A DNA stretch of 64,000 bases. Origin: Kitasatospora purpeofusca (lineage in GTDB: Bacteria; Actinomycetota; Actinomycetes; Streptomycetales; Streptomycetaceae). Numbering within the stretch: the stretch's first letter is position 1; each line of letters opens with the position of its first letter. A model generated the notes under the pieces. The model worked only from the letters and a program-made list of their open reading frames with translations. It was not told the DNA's origin and ran no database searches. Positions 8,690 to 15,582 of the stretch are shown one piece after another. Where the stretch lies: the NCBI RefSeq assembly GCF_000718025.1, contig NZ_JODS01000018.1, positions 62,001 through 126,000 of the forward strand. The letters run 5' to 3'. A program made the position numbers and the translations under genes.

Positions 8690-9709
8690 GTGCCGTCGCA
8701 CGCGAAGCCCCTGCGCAGGCTGGGATTCCTGACCATCGGACTGTTCGACCCCGCCGACCCGGCCCAGGGGCACGAGCAGACCCTGCGGCTCGTCGAACTC
8801 GGCGAGCAACTGGGCTTCGACAGCGCCTGGGTGCGCCACCGCCACCTCCAGTACGGCATATCCTCGCCGGTCGCGGTGCTCGCGGCCGCCACCCAGCGCA
8901 CCAGCCGGATCGAGCTGGGCACGGCCGTGATCCCGGTCGGCTGGGAGAACCCGCTGCGCCTCGCGGAGGACCTCGCCACCACCGACCTGCTGTCCGGCGG
9001 CCGGCTCAACCCGGGCGTCAGCGTCGGCCGCCCCGGCCACTGGGAGCAGGTGTCCGGCGCGCTGTACCCGGACACCGCCGAGGCCGAGGACTTCGGCTAC
9101 GAGCGGGTCCGCCGGCTGCTGGGCTTCCTGCGCGGCGAGCCGGCCACCGACTTCAGCGGCGTCGAGGGCATCGAGGTCTACTCGGACCGGGTCCAGCCGG
9201 TCTCGCCCGGCCTGGCCGACCGCCTCTGGTACGGCGGGGGCAGCCTGCGCTCCGCCCGCTGGGCCGGCGAGCAGGGGCTCTCGCTGCTCACCAGCAACGT
9301 GGTGCGCGCCGAGGAGGCGGAGGACTTCGCCGAGATCCAGCGCTCGCAGATCGCCGCCTTCCGCGCGCACCATCCGCTGGGCGCCGCGGCCCGGGTCTCC
9401 CAGGGGCTGGTGGTGATCCCCACCGACAGCGCCACCCCCGAGCAGCGGGCGCGCTACGAGGAGTACGTCCGGGCCCGGACGCCGCGGACCGCCACCCCGC
9501 AGGGGCCGGCGCGCGTCATGTTCGCCCGGGACCTGGTCGGCCCGTCCGCCGCGATCGCCGAGCAGCTGTCCGCCCACGCGGGCTTCCGCGAGGTGGACGA
9601 GGTGGTCTTCGCGCTCCCGTTCACCTTCGGCCACGAGGACTACGTCCAGATCCTCACCGACATCGCCACCCACCTGGCCCCGGCGCTCGGCTGGAAGCCG
9701 ACCCTCTGA
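8690..9709 (+). CDS. LLM-class flavin-dependent oxidoreductase (luciferase-like)
   Basis: A 339-residue F420/FMN-dependent luciferase-like monooxygenase. The N-terminus RRLGFLTIGLFDPADP, the segment LGFDSAWVRHRH and TSRIELGTAVIPVGWENPLRLAEDLATTDLLSGGR (the conserved barrel core with the cofactor-binding V-P and the SGGR phosphate loop) identify the family. WYGGGSLRSARWAGEQGL is the late flavin-binding glycine motif. GTG 8690 is preceded by GAGGAAAGAGG. It ends at a bidirectional hairpin shared with the convergent transporter gene. The physiological substrate cannot be inferred; possibilities include xenobiotic or secondary-metabolite oxidation. Confidence 0.88.
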   Translation: MPSHAKPLRRLGFLTIGLFDPADPAQGHEQTLRLVELGEQLGFDSAWVRHRHLQYGISSPVAVLAAATQRTSRIELGTAVIPVGWENPLRLAEDLATTDLLSGGRLNPGVSVGRPGHWEQVSGALYPDTAEAEDFGYERVRRLLGFLRGEPATDFSGVEGIEVYSDRVQPVSPGLADRLWYGGGSLRSARWAGEQGLSLLTSNVVRAEEAEDFAEIQRSQIAAFRAHHPLGAAARVSQGLVVIPTDSATPEQRARYEEYVRARTPRTATPQGPARVMFARDLVGPSAAIAEQLSAHAGFREVDEVVFALPFTFGHEDYVQILTDIATHLAPALGWKPTL

Positions 9710-9764
9710 CCGGCCGACCCGTGACCGGCCGGCCCTCTGGCCGGCCGACACTCGGTACAGGGCA

Positions 9765-9801
9765 GAACGGGGCGGGGGCTCTCGCAGCCCCCGCCCCGTT
9801 C
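9765..9801. terminator. Bidirectional hairpin terminator
   Basis: Perfect 16-base-pair arms (9765-9780 and 9786-9801) around the loop CTCGC, midway between the convergent stops of the oxidoreductase (plus) and the transporter (minus). Confidence 0.85.
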
Positions 9802-9836
9802 CGGTGCGGTTCTGTTCCGTTCGTTCCCGGGTGCGG

Positions 9837-11252
9837 TCAGAGCCGCTCGGGCACCGGGTTGCCGACCGCCTCGATCGCGCGCCGGACGGGGACCTTCAGC
9901 AGCACGGCGAAGCCGATCACGAAGAACACCAGCAGCGAGATGATCGCCGAGCGGTAGCTGCCGGTGATCTGGTAGGCCAGGCCGAAGACCAGCGGGCCCA
10001 TCCAGCTGGTGCCGCGGTCGCTGACCTTGTAGACGCTGAAGTACTCGGCCTCCCGGCCGGCCGGGATCATGTGCGAGAACAGCGAGCGGGACAGCGCCTG
10101 GCTGCCGCCGAGCACCAGGCCGATCATGCAGGCCAGCGCGTAGAACCAGGCGGGCTGGTGGGCCGGCATGAAGTAGCCGAGCGCGAGGGTCACCACCCAG
10201 CCGACCAGCGAGCCGAGGATGGTGCTCTTGGCGCCGAAGCGGTGCGCGATCCGGCCGAGCAGCAGCGCGCCGCCGATCGCCACTATCTGCACCAGCAGCA
10301 CGGCGACGACCAGCGAGGTCTGGTCCATGCCCAGCTCCTCGCTGCCGTACAGCGAGGCCTGCGAGACGACGGTCTGGATGCCGTCGTTGTAGCAGAGGAA
10401 GGCGCCCAGGTAGAGCAGGGTCAGCGGGTAGCGGCGCATGCCGCGCAGGGTGCGGCCGAGTTCGCGCAGGCTCCCGGCGGCCGGCTCGGCGTCCTTGCCG
10501 TCCGCGGCGCCGCCGTCGCGCGCCGCGGGCACCCCGGGCTGCCCCGGGAGCACACCGGCGCGCGAGGGCAGGCGGAGCAGCGGCACCAGGGTGAAGATCG
10601 CCCACCACAGCCCCGCCGAGGCCAGGCAGATCCGCACGGCGGTGCCGGAGGACAGCCCGAACGCGTCGTGGCCCTGGAACAGCGCCAGGTTCGCGATCAG
10701 CAGCAGGCCGCCGCCCGCGTAGCCGTAGGCCCAGCCCTTGGAGGACACCTTGTCCCGCTCGTCGGGCGAGGCCAGACCGGGGAGGTAGGCGTAGGAGAGC
10801 GCGACCGACACCGCGTAGGCGATGTTCGCGACCACCAGCAGGCCGCCGCCGAGCAGGTAGCGGTCGCCGCCGAGGAAGAACATGCCCATCGTCGCGGCCG
10901 AGCCGACGTACGCGGCGCCGCACATCAGCTCCTTGTGCCGCCCGGTGCGGTCCGCGACCGTGCCGAGCAGCAGCATCGCGCCGACCGACAGCAGCACCGA
11001 GAACGACACCGTGTACGGGAAGAACGAGCCCGCCCGGATCGACAGGCCGAGCGGGTGCACATTGCCCTGGGCGTCGGCCGCCTCCTTGGCGATGGAGGTC
11101 AGGTACGGCCCGAGGAACACGGTGAGGACGGTGGCGGAGAAGGCCGCGTTGGCCCAGTCGTTGATGTACCAGCCGAACTGCATGCGGCGCAGCGCGCGGC
11201 CGTCGTCGGTGGCGGTCGCCGGATGCTCCGGCAGGTCGGTCGCGGTGCTCAT
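9837..11252 (-). CDS. MFS transporter, UMF1/Atg22-like
   Basis: A 471-residue membrane protein with about twelve transmembrane helices. The N-terminal MQFGWYINDWANAAFSATVLTVFLGPYL is the YDWAN-type signature of UMF1/Atg22 permeases. GTVADRTGRHKE is the cytoplasmic loop motif between helices 2 and 3 of the major facilitator superfamily. The ATG at 11252 lies in an ATGA overlap with the end of the glycerophosphodiesterase gene upstream, so the two are translationally coupled. Atg22-type proteins export amino acids from yeast vacuoles; bacterial members are unassigned. Pairing with a glycerophosphodiesterase suggests uptake or release of glycerol-phosphate-linked alcohols or products of phospholipid turnover, but this is inference. 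Confidence 0.85.
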   Translation of the reverse strand: MSTATDLPEHPATATDDGRALRRMQFGWYINDWANAAFSATVLTVFLGPYLTSIAKEAADAQGNVHPLGLSIRAGSFFPYTVSFSVLLSVGAMLLLGTVADRTGRHKELMCGAAYVGSAATMGMFFLGGDRYLLGGGLLVVANIAYAVSVALSYAYLPGLASPDERDKVSSKGWAYGYAGGGLLLIANLALFQGHDAFGLSSGTAVRICLASAGLWWAIFTLVPLLRLPSRAGVLPGQPGVPAARDGGAADGKDAEPAAGSLRELGRTLRGMRRYPLTLLYLGAFLCYNDGIQTVVSQASLYGSEELGMDQTSLVVAVLLVQIVAIGGALLLGRIAHRFGAKSTILGSLVGWVVTLALGYFMPAHQPAWFYALACMIGLVLGGSQALSRSLFSHMIPAGREAEYFSVYKVSDRGTSWMGPLVFGLAYQITGSYRSAIISLLVFFVIGFAVLLKVPVRRAIEAVGNPVPERL

Positions 11253-12055
11253 GGGGTGGTTCCTATCACCGTGCTGGAGCCGTTGCCGCCGTGGGGCCAG
11301 CATCCGCGCTCGCGGAGGACATCGCGCAGGACGTCGATGCGATCGGCCATGATGCCATCCACACCCAGGTCGAGGAGAGCCCGGATCCGTGTGGCGTCGT
11401 CCACAGTCCAGACGTGAACCTGCAGGCCCAGGCGTTGCGCGGCCCGGACGAAGGCCCGGTCGACCACCCGGACCCCCTTGTGCCGCTCGGGCACCTGGGC
11501 GCAGGTCCCGGCCCACGGCGCCCCGCCGCCGCGCCCGAGCGGCCCGGCCAGTGAGCGCAGCCGCAGCCGGGCGACCTCGCGCGGGCCGAGCGAGGTGGCC
11601 AGCCGGGGTCCGGCGGCGGCCCGTACGGCGGCGAGCCGGGCGTCGGAGAAGCCGCCGACGCAGACCCGGTCCCAGGCCCCGGTCCGGCGCACCGCCTCGA
11701 CCAGCGGGCCGACGGCGGGCGCCGCCTTGACGTCGATGTTGAAGCGGGCCTCGGGGAACGCGTCGAGCAGGTCCTCCAGCAGCGGTACCGGTTCGGTGCC
11801 GCCGATCCTGGCCTCCCGGACGGTGCGCCACGGCAGTTCGGCGAGTACCCCGGTGCGGTCGGTGACCCGGTCGAGCCGGCTGTCGTGGAACGCCACCAGG
11901 ACGCCGTCGGCGGTGGCGTGGACGTCCGTCTCCAGGTACCGGTACCCGAGCGCGACGGCGGCCTCGAACGCGGCCAGCGAGTTCTCCGGCCGCCCGAGGT
12001 CACCACCCCGGTGCGCGAAGGCGAGCGGCCCCGGGTGGTCGAGGAAGGGGTGCAT
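11249..12055 (-). CDS. Glycerophosphodiester phosphodiesterase
   Basis: A 268-residue GDPD enzyme that splits glycerophosphodiesters into glycerol-3-phosphate and an alcohol. The catalytic N-terminal motif AFAHRGGDLGRPENSLAAF contains HRG and the metal-binding E(N). ETDVHATADGVLVAFHDSRLDRVTD supplies the ExD metal ligands and the second catalytic His. The C-terminal VWTVDD and GVDGIMADRID are also family marks. There is no signal peptide, so it is cytoplasmic. ATG 12055 has GGAG upstream. It is first in a two-gene operon with the MFS transporter. Its 5' region carries a 35-base nested inverted repeat and, further upstream, the palindrome array, so it is probably under specific transcriptional control. 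Confidence 0.93.
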   Translation of the reverse strand: MHPFLDHPGPLAFAHRGGDLGRPENSLAAFEAAVALGYRYLETDVHATADGVLVAFHDSRLDRVTDRTGVLAELPWRTVREARIGGTEPVPLLEDLLDAFPEARFNIDVKAAPAVGPLVEAVRRTGAWDRVCVGGFSDARLAAVRAAAGPRLATSLGPREVARLRLRSLAGPLGRGGGAPWAGTCAQVPERHKGVRVVDRAFVRAAQRLGLQVHVWTVDDATRIRALLDLGVDGIMADRIDVLRDVLRERGCWPHGGNGSSTVIGTTP

Positions 12056-12109
12056 GACGTGCTCCGAGCTGCTGGAATCGGTCACCGCCGGGCCTGCCGG
12101 CCCCGCGCG

Positions 12110-12144
12110 CGTTACATTGTGACACTTGTCGTCAAGATGTAACG
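12110..12144. promoter_or_regulatory. 35-base nested inverted repeat upstream of the glycerophosphodiesterase gene
   Basis: Outer arms CGTTACAT and ATGTAACG are perfect. Inside them TGAC and GTCA, and CTTG and CAAG, repeat the symmetry around the same centre (12127). On the minus strand it includes TTGACG, a plausible -35 box. It lies 55 bases before the glycerophosphodiesterase start, as expected for a repressor operator overlapping a promoter. The binding protein is unknown. Confidence 0.6.
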
Positions 12145-12184
12145 GAGTGGGGGCTCGGCGTCGTCGGGGCGGCCGGCTCCCGCG

Positions 12185-12247
12185 CTTTGCAAAGCCGCAC
12201 ACTTTGCAAAGTCCCGCACTTTGCAAAGTGCGGGACTTTGCAAAGTG
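12185..12247. repeat. Array of four CTTTGCAAAG palindromes with exact 17-base period
   Basis: The 10-base palindrome CTTTGCAAAG starts at 12185, 12202, 12219 and 12236, exactly 17 bases apart. The 7-base spacers differ but are arranged so that 12200-12247 is a perfect 48-base palindrome centred inside the third copy. The unit is AT-rich against a GC background and non-coding. It lies 130-190 bases upstream of the glycerophosphodiesterase start and a similar distance past the P450 stop. Most likely it is an operator array for an unidentified dimeric regulator; a cruciform or iteron-like role is possible. Confidence 0.85.
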
Positions 12248-12372
12248 CGGGTACGGCGCCGCCCGCTGCCCCCGGTCGCAACGACGGGGCGGCGGGCGGA
12301 CTGCACGCAGTTCGGGCCGGTACCGGAGAGGATCCGTGTCCCGCGGACAAGGAGTTCTCCGTCGGGCCCCGC

Positions 12373-13578
12373 TCACCAGGTGACGGGCAGTGACCGCATC
12401 CCGTAGATGAACGACTCGGTACGGAACGCGCGCTCGCCGGCGGGCCGCAGCTCCGGCAGCCGGCGGAACAGCGTCTCCAGGGCGATCTGGAGTTCGGCGC
12501 GGGCCAGCGGCTGGCCCAGGCACTGGTGCACGCCGAAGCCGAACGCCAGTTGCCGCCGGGCGTCCCGGTGCAGGTCCAGCTCGTCCGTCGCCCGACGGCC
12601 GGCGCCGCCGAACACCGCCTCGTCCCGGTTGGCGGTGGAGAGCATCGCCATCACGCCCTCCCCGGCCCGGACGGTGACGCCGCCCAGCTCCACGTCCTCC
12701 AGCGCGACCCGGGGCAGGCCGGTGTGCACGATGGTCAGCAGCCGCAACAGCTCCTCCACCGCGCCCGGCAGGGTGGCCGGGTCGGCCAGGCCGGGGATCT
12801 GCTCGGGGTGGTCCAGCAGCAGCGCGGTCGACAGCGCGATCATGTTCGCGGTCGTCTCGTGCCCGGCGACAAGCAGCAGCACGCCCATGGCGGCCGCGTC
12901 CTCCGCGCTCAGGTCGTCCCGCGCCGCGAGTCGGCTGAGGACGTCGTCCTCCGGCTGTGCGCGCTTGCGGGTGGTGAGGTCGCGCAGGTACTCCAGGACC
13001 CCCTCCTGGGCCTCCCGGAGCTGCTCCACGGTGCTCTCCCGGCTGAGCATCGTGCGGCTCAGGCTCTGGAAGCGGTCGTGGTCCTCGTACGGCACGCCGA
13101 GCAGCAGGCAGATCACCAGCGAGGGCACCGGCAGCGCGAAGTCGGTGACCAGGTCGGCCGTGGTCCGGCCCGCGGTCATCCGGTCCAGCGCCTCGTCCAC
13201 GATCCGCTGGATCTCCGGGCGCAGCTCCTCCACCCGCTTGACCAGGAATTCCCCGGTGAGCATGCGGCGCTGGCGGGCGTGCTCGGGGTCGTCGAGCCGC
13301 AGGAAGTCCGGATTGTCGGTGATCAGCTCGCGAGCGCCGGCGACCAGCAGCGGGAAGGCCGGGTGGCGAATGTCGGCACTGAACCGGCGGTCGGACAGCA
13401 CGGTGCGGACCTCGGCGAAGCCGGTGACCAGCCAGCAGAGGTCGCCGTCGGGCAGCTTCGCCCTGGTCATCGGCCCGGTGGCGGCGGCCTCGGGGTACGC
13501 GGGCGGCGGGCCGAACGGGCAGCCGCCGGAGTGCGGGGCCGGCAGTGCGAGGACGGGGGTGGTGGGTGCGGTGGTCAA
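12373..13578 (-). CDS. Cytochrome P450 (CYP105-like)
   Basis: A 401-residue bacterial class I P450. The heme-ligand loop FGFGVHQCLGQPLARAE contains the axial Cys, and the I-helix AGHETTAN carries the oxygen-activating acid/alcohol pair. The ExxR motif is EELLR, and LRLDDPEHARQRRML is the usual C-helix WR/HR region. Soluble, no membrane anchor. The family hydroxylates small molecules using electrons from a 3Fe-4S ferredoxin, and such a ferredoxin gene lies 109 bases upstream on the same strand, so the two form a redox pair. Sequence style resembles CYP105 drug/secondary-metabolite hydroxylases. It may serve the PKS-NRPS product made a few kilobases away, but no direct link is visible. Confidence 0.95.
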   Translation of the reverse strand: MTTAPTTPVLALPAPHSGGCPFGPPPAYPEAAATGPMTRAKLPDGDLCWLVTGFAEVRTVLSDRRFSADIRHPAFPLLVAGARELITDNPDFLRLDDPEHARQRRMLTGEFLVKRVEELRPEIQRIVDEALDRMTAGRTTADLVTDFALPVPSLVICLLLGVPYEDHDRFQSLSRTMLSRESTVEQLREAQEGVLEYLRDLTTRKRAQPEDDVLSRLAARDDLSAEDAAAMGVLLLVAGHETTANMIALSTALLLDHPEQIPGLADPATLPGAVEELLRLLTIVHTGLPRVALEDVELGGVTVRAGEGVMAMLSTANRDEAVFGGAGRRATDELDLHRDARRQLAFGFGVHQCLGQPLARAELQIALETLFRRLPELRPAGERAFRTESFIYGMRSLPVTW

Positions 13579-13687
13579 GGCGGGCGTCTCCTCGCGTCGC
13601 GGGTGTTCTCGTGGGGTTCGGTGCCAGGGAGGGCTCCAGGAGGCCTGCGGGGCCTGTGCGGCCTGCGGGGTCGTCGGCGGGGGTCCG

Positions 13688-13906
13688 TCAGGCCCCGGTC
13701 CGCGCGGGTCCGTCCCCGGTGACGGTGATCGCCCGGCCCGGGCAGAGCTCGGCGGCGAGTCTGACGTCGTCGAACTGCTCCGGCGGCACGACGGTCTGAC
13801 GGAGCATCACCAGACTGTCCCGGTCGTCCTGGTCGAAGACCTCGGGGGCGTTCGTCACACACATGCCGGAGCTGCAGCAGCGGTCCCGGTCGACGCTCAC
13901 CTGCAT
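13688..13906 (-). CDS. 3Fe-4S ferredoxin, P450 partner
   Basis: A protein of about 72 residues with the ligand pattern of monocluster actinobacterial ferredoxins: VDRDRCCSSGMCVTNAPEVF near the N-terminus and AAELCPGRAI near the C-terminus, giving three cluster Cys plus the CP signature. I prefer ATG 13906, which has AAAGG eight bases upstream; GTG 13915, three codons earlier, is possible but overlaps the ribosome site. It lies directly upstream of the P450 gene on the same strand and should pass electrons from a ferredoxin reductase to it. Confidence 0.92.
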   Translation of the reverse strand: MQVSVDRDRCCSSGMCVTNAPEVFDQDDRDSLVMLRQTVVPPEQFDDVRLAAELCPGRAITVTGDGPARTGA

Positions 13907-14124
13907 GTCGGGCACCTTTCGCCAGGGCGGCGCCGACTGCCCGGCGGCCGCCTCTCGTTGTCACGGTCAACCTAGCCATCACTGGTCCGTTCACGGAGGG
14001 GCACGGTGGCCGGATCGAGAATGGCCGATTCGGCCCCTGTGCGTGAACCCCCGTCGCGGCGCAGTGCGTCTCTCCCCGCGGTACTTCGCCGGACGGGTCG
14101 GCGGACCCGGCCGCGCGGACGGCC

Positions 14125-14421
14125 TCACAGGCCATCGGCGCTGGCCAACTCCCTTGCGGAGGTCACCGTGTCGGCCTCGGCGGCACTCCGGTCCGGCCGG
14201 CAGCGCACCACCCGGGCAAGCCGCAGGGCAGGCCCGGCAGGCCCGGCGGGGCAGCGGGGCTGCCCCGGAGGTCGTCGAAGGCGACCTCGACGACCAGTTC
14301 CGGCCGGACCGCCGCCGTTCGGGCGTCCCGCCCGGTCTCCCGGGCGGGCGACTCGGCGTTCTGCCGCCCGAGCGTCCGGTCGGTTGGCCCCGAAGGTCCT
14401 GCCGAGTACCACCCACGGCCG
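14125..14421 (-). pseudogene. Remnant of the C-terminal domain of an ATP-dependent DNA ligase, frameshifted
   Basis: Read on the minus strand, three stretches of the ligase oligonucleotide-binding domain can be recognised in order but in different frames. WVVLGRTFGAN (about 14392-14415) matches the FVMLGKTFKG strand. Then, in another frame, VRPELVVEVAFDDLRGSP (about 14250-14300) is nearly the family consensus. Back in the first frame, ALRLARVVRCRPDRSAAEAD and a stop at 14125 match the ligase C-terminus. Catalytic and adenylation domains are absent, so only the last 100 or so codons survive, with at least two compensating frameshifts. This is a decayed copy or duplicate of a ligase gene. The rest of 13916-14736 shows no gene I can support. 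Confidence 0.75.
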
Positions 14422-14736
14422 AGTGCGGGACGGCTCGTCCGGCAGGTGACCAGGATTCGAACTCGCGAGTGGCTGCCCCGAGCGCTTTCCGTGCGGGCGG
14501 CTTTGCGAAGGGCGGGATCCGGCCGCCCGCGGGTCGGGCCGGGGCAGGTCGGGCGAGGTGCGGGTGGTTGCGGAGCGGGCGGTGCGGCGCGCCTCGGGGG
14601 TGGGGAGCGGTGACGGGGGAGGATCGGCGGGGTGGCCGGCCGGGAGGGCCGGTCCGCAGGTCCCGTGAGCGAAAGGCCCTGCCGTGGAACTCTTCGACGA
14701 ACCGCTGCCACCAGCCTCCGCACGGGGGGAGGGCTC

Positions 14737-15552
14737 ATGACGGGGGACCGGCCGGGCGAAGGGCGCTACGGCGAGGCGGTGTTCCGGCCGGAGCAGGCGG
14801 GCGAGGGCGAGCGGATCGACTTCGGCGCCCTCGCCTACGACGAGGTCACCATGGCCCGGCTGCACGCCCTCGGGGTCGGCCCCGGGTGGCGCTGCCTCGA
14901 CATCGGGGCCGGCACCGGCACGGTCTCCCGCCGGCTGCTTGACGAGGCCGGGGTGGCGGAAGTGCTGGCCGTGGACCGCGATGTGCGCTTCCTCGCCGAG
15001 CGGGCCGTGCCCGGGCTGGAGGTGCGGGAGGCCGACATCACCGACCCGGACTTCGCCCCCGGCCGGTTCCGGCTGGTCCACGCGCGCTTCGTGCTGATGC
15101 ACCTGCCCGACCGCGAGCGGCTGGTCCGGGCGCTGGCCCGACTCGTCGAGCCGGGCGGGGTGCTGGTGCTCAGCGACGCGGTCGACCTGACCGGCGACCG
15201 GGTGCCCCGCACCCCGTACAGCACGGCGATGCGGGCGATGTGGCAGGGGCTGCGCACCACCATCGGCACCGATGTCTCCCGGGTGCCGTCGTACCCGCAA
15301 CTGCTGCGCGCGGCGGGGCTCGAACGGGTCGGCGCCGAGATCCACGTACCGCCGCTGCTGCCGGGCAGCCCGATCAGCCGGTTCTGGGCGGACACCTGGG
15401 AGCGGAGCCGGGCCGCGATGATCGCCACCGGCCTGGTCGACGACGCGGCGGTGGACGAGGCGATCCGCTACCTGGACTCCGAGGACTGCGCCGCGCTGGC
15501 GGCCGGCATGCTGACCGCCTGGGGGTACCGGCCCGCGGCCCGCCCGGCCTGA
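14737..15552 (+). CDS. Class I SAM-dependent methyltransferase
   Basis: A 271-residue methyltransferase. SAM-binding motif I is CLDIGAGTGTVSRRLL (about residues 49-64) and the acidic residue after strand 2 is in VLAVDRDVRFL. Motif post-II READITDPDFAPGRFRLVHARFVLMHL and PGGVLVLSD follow the ubiE/Coq5-like type 11 pattern. ATG 14737 is preceded by GGGGGAGG. It is the only plus-strand gene between the P450/ferredoxin pair and the ABC exporter and is convergent with the exporter. It could methylate a secondary metabolite from the nearby cluster, or another small molecule; the motifs do not decide. Confidence 0.88.
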   Translation: MTGDRPGEGRYGEAVFRPEQAGEGERIDFGALAYDEVTMARLHALGVGPGWRCLDIGAGTGTVSRRLLDEAGVAEVLAVDRDVRFLAERAVPGLEVREADITDPDFAPGRFRLVHARFVLMHLPDRERLVRALARLVEPGGVLVLSDAVDLTGDRVPRTPYSTAMRAMWQGLRTTIGTDVSRVPSYPQLLRAAGLERVGAEIHVPPLLPGSPISRFWADTWERSRAAMIATGLVDDAAVDEAIRYLDSEDCAALAAGMLTAWGYRPAARPA

Positions 15553-15582
15553 CCGGGGCGCGCGTTCCCCGGCTGTGCGAGG

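Noticed and set aside
12185..12247. Palindrome array considered as a CRISPR array
   Set aside because: Repeats of 10 bases with 7-base spacers are far too short, the units are themselves palindromic, and there are no cas genes.
14445..14470. tRNA-like T-loop (GTTCGAATCC on the minus strand)
   Set aside because: The flanking bases do not pair into a T-stem and no acceptor or anticodon arm can be drawn, so it is not a tRNA gene; at most a coincidence or remnant.
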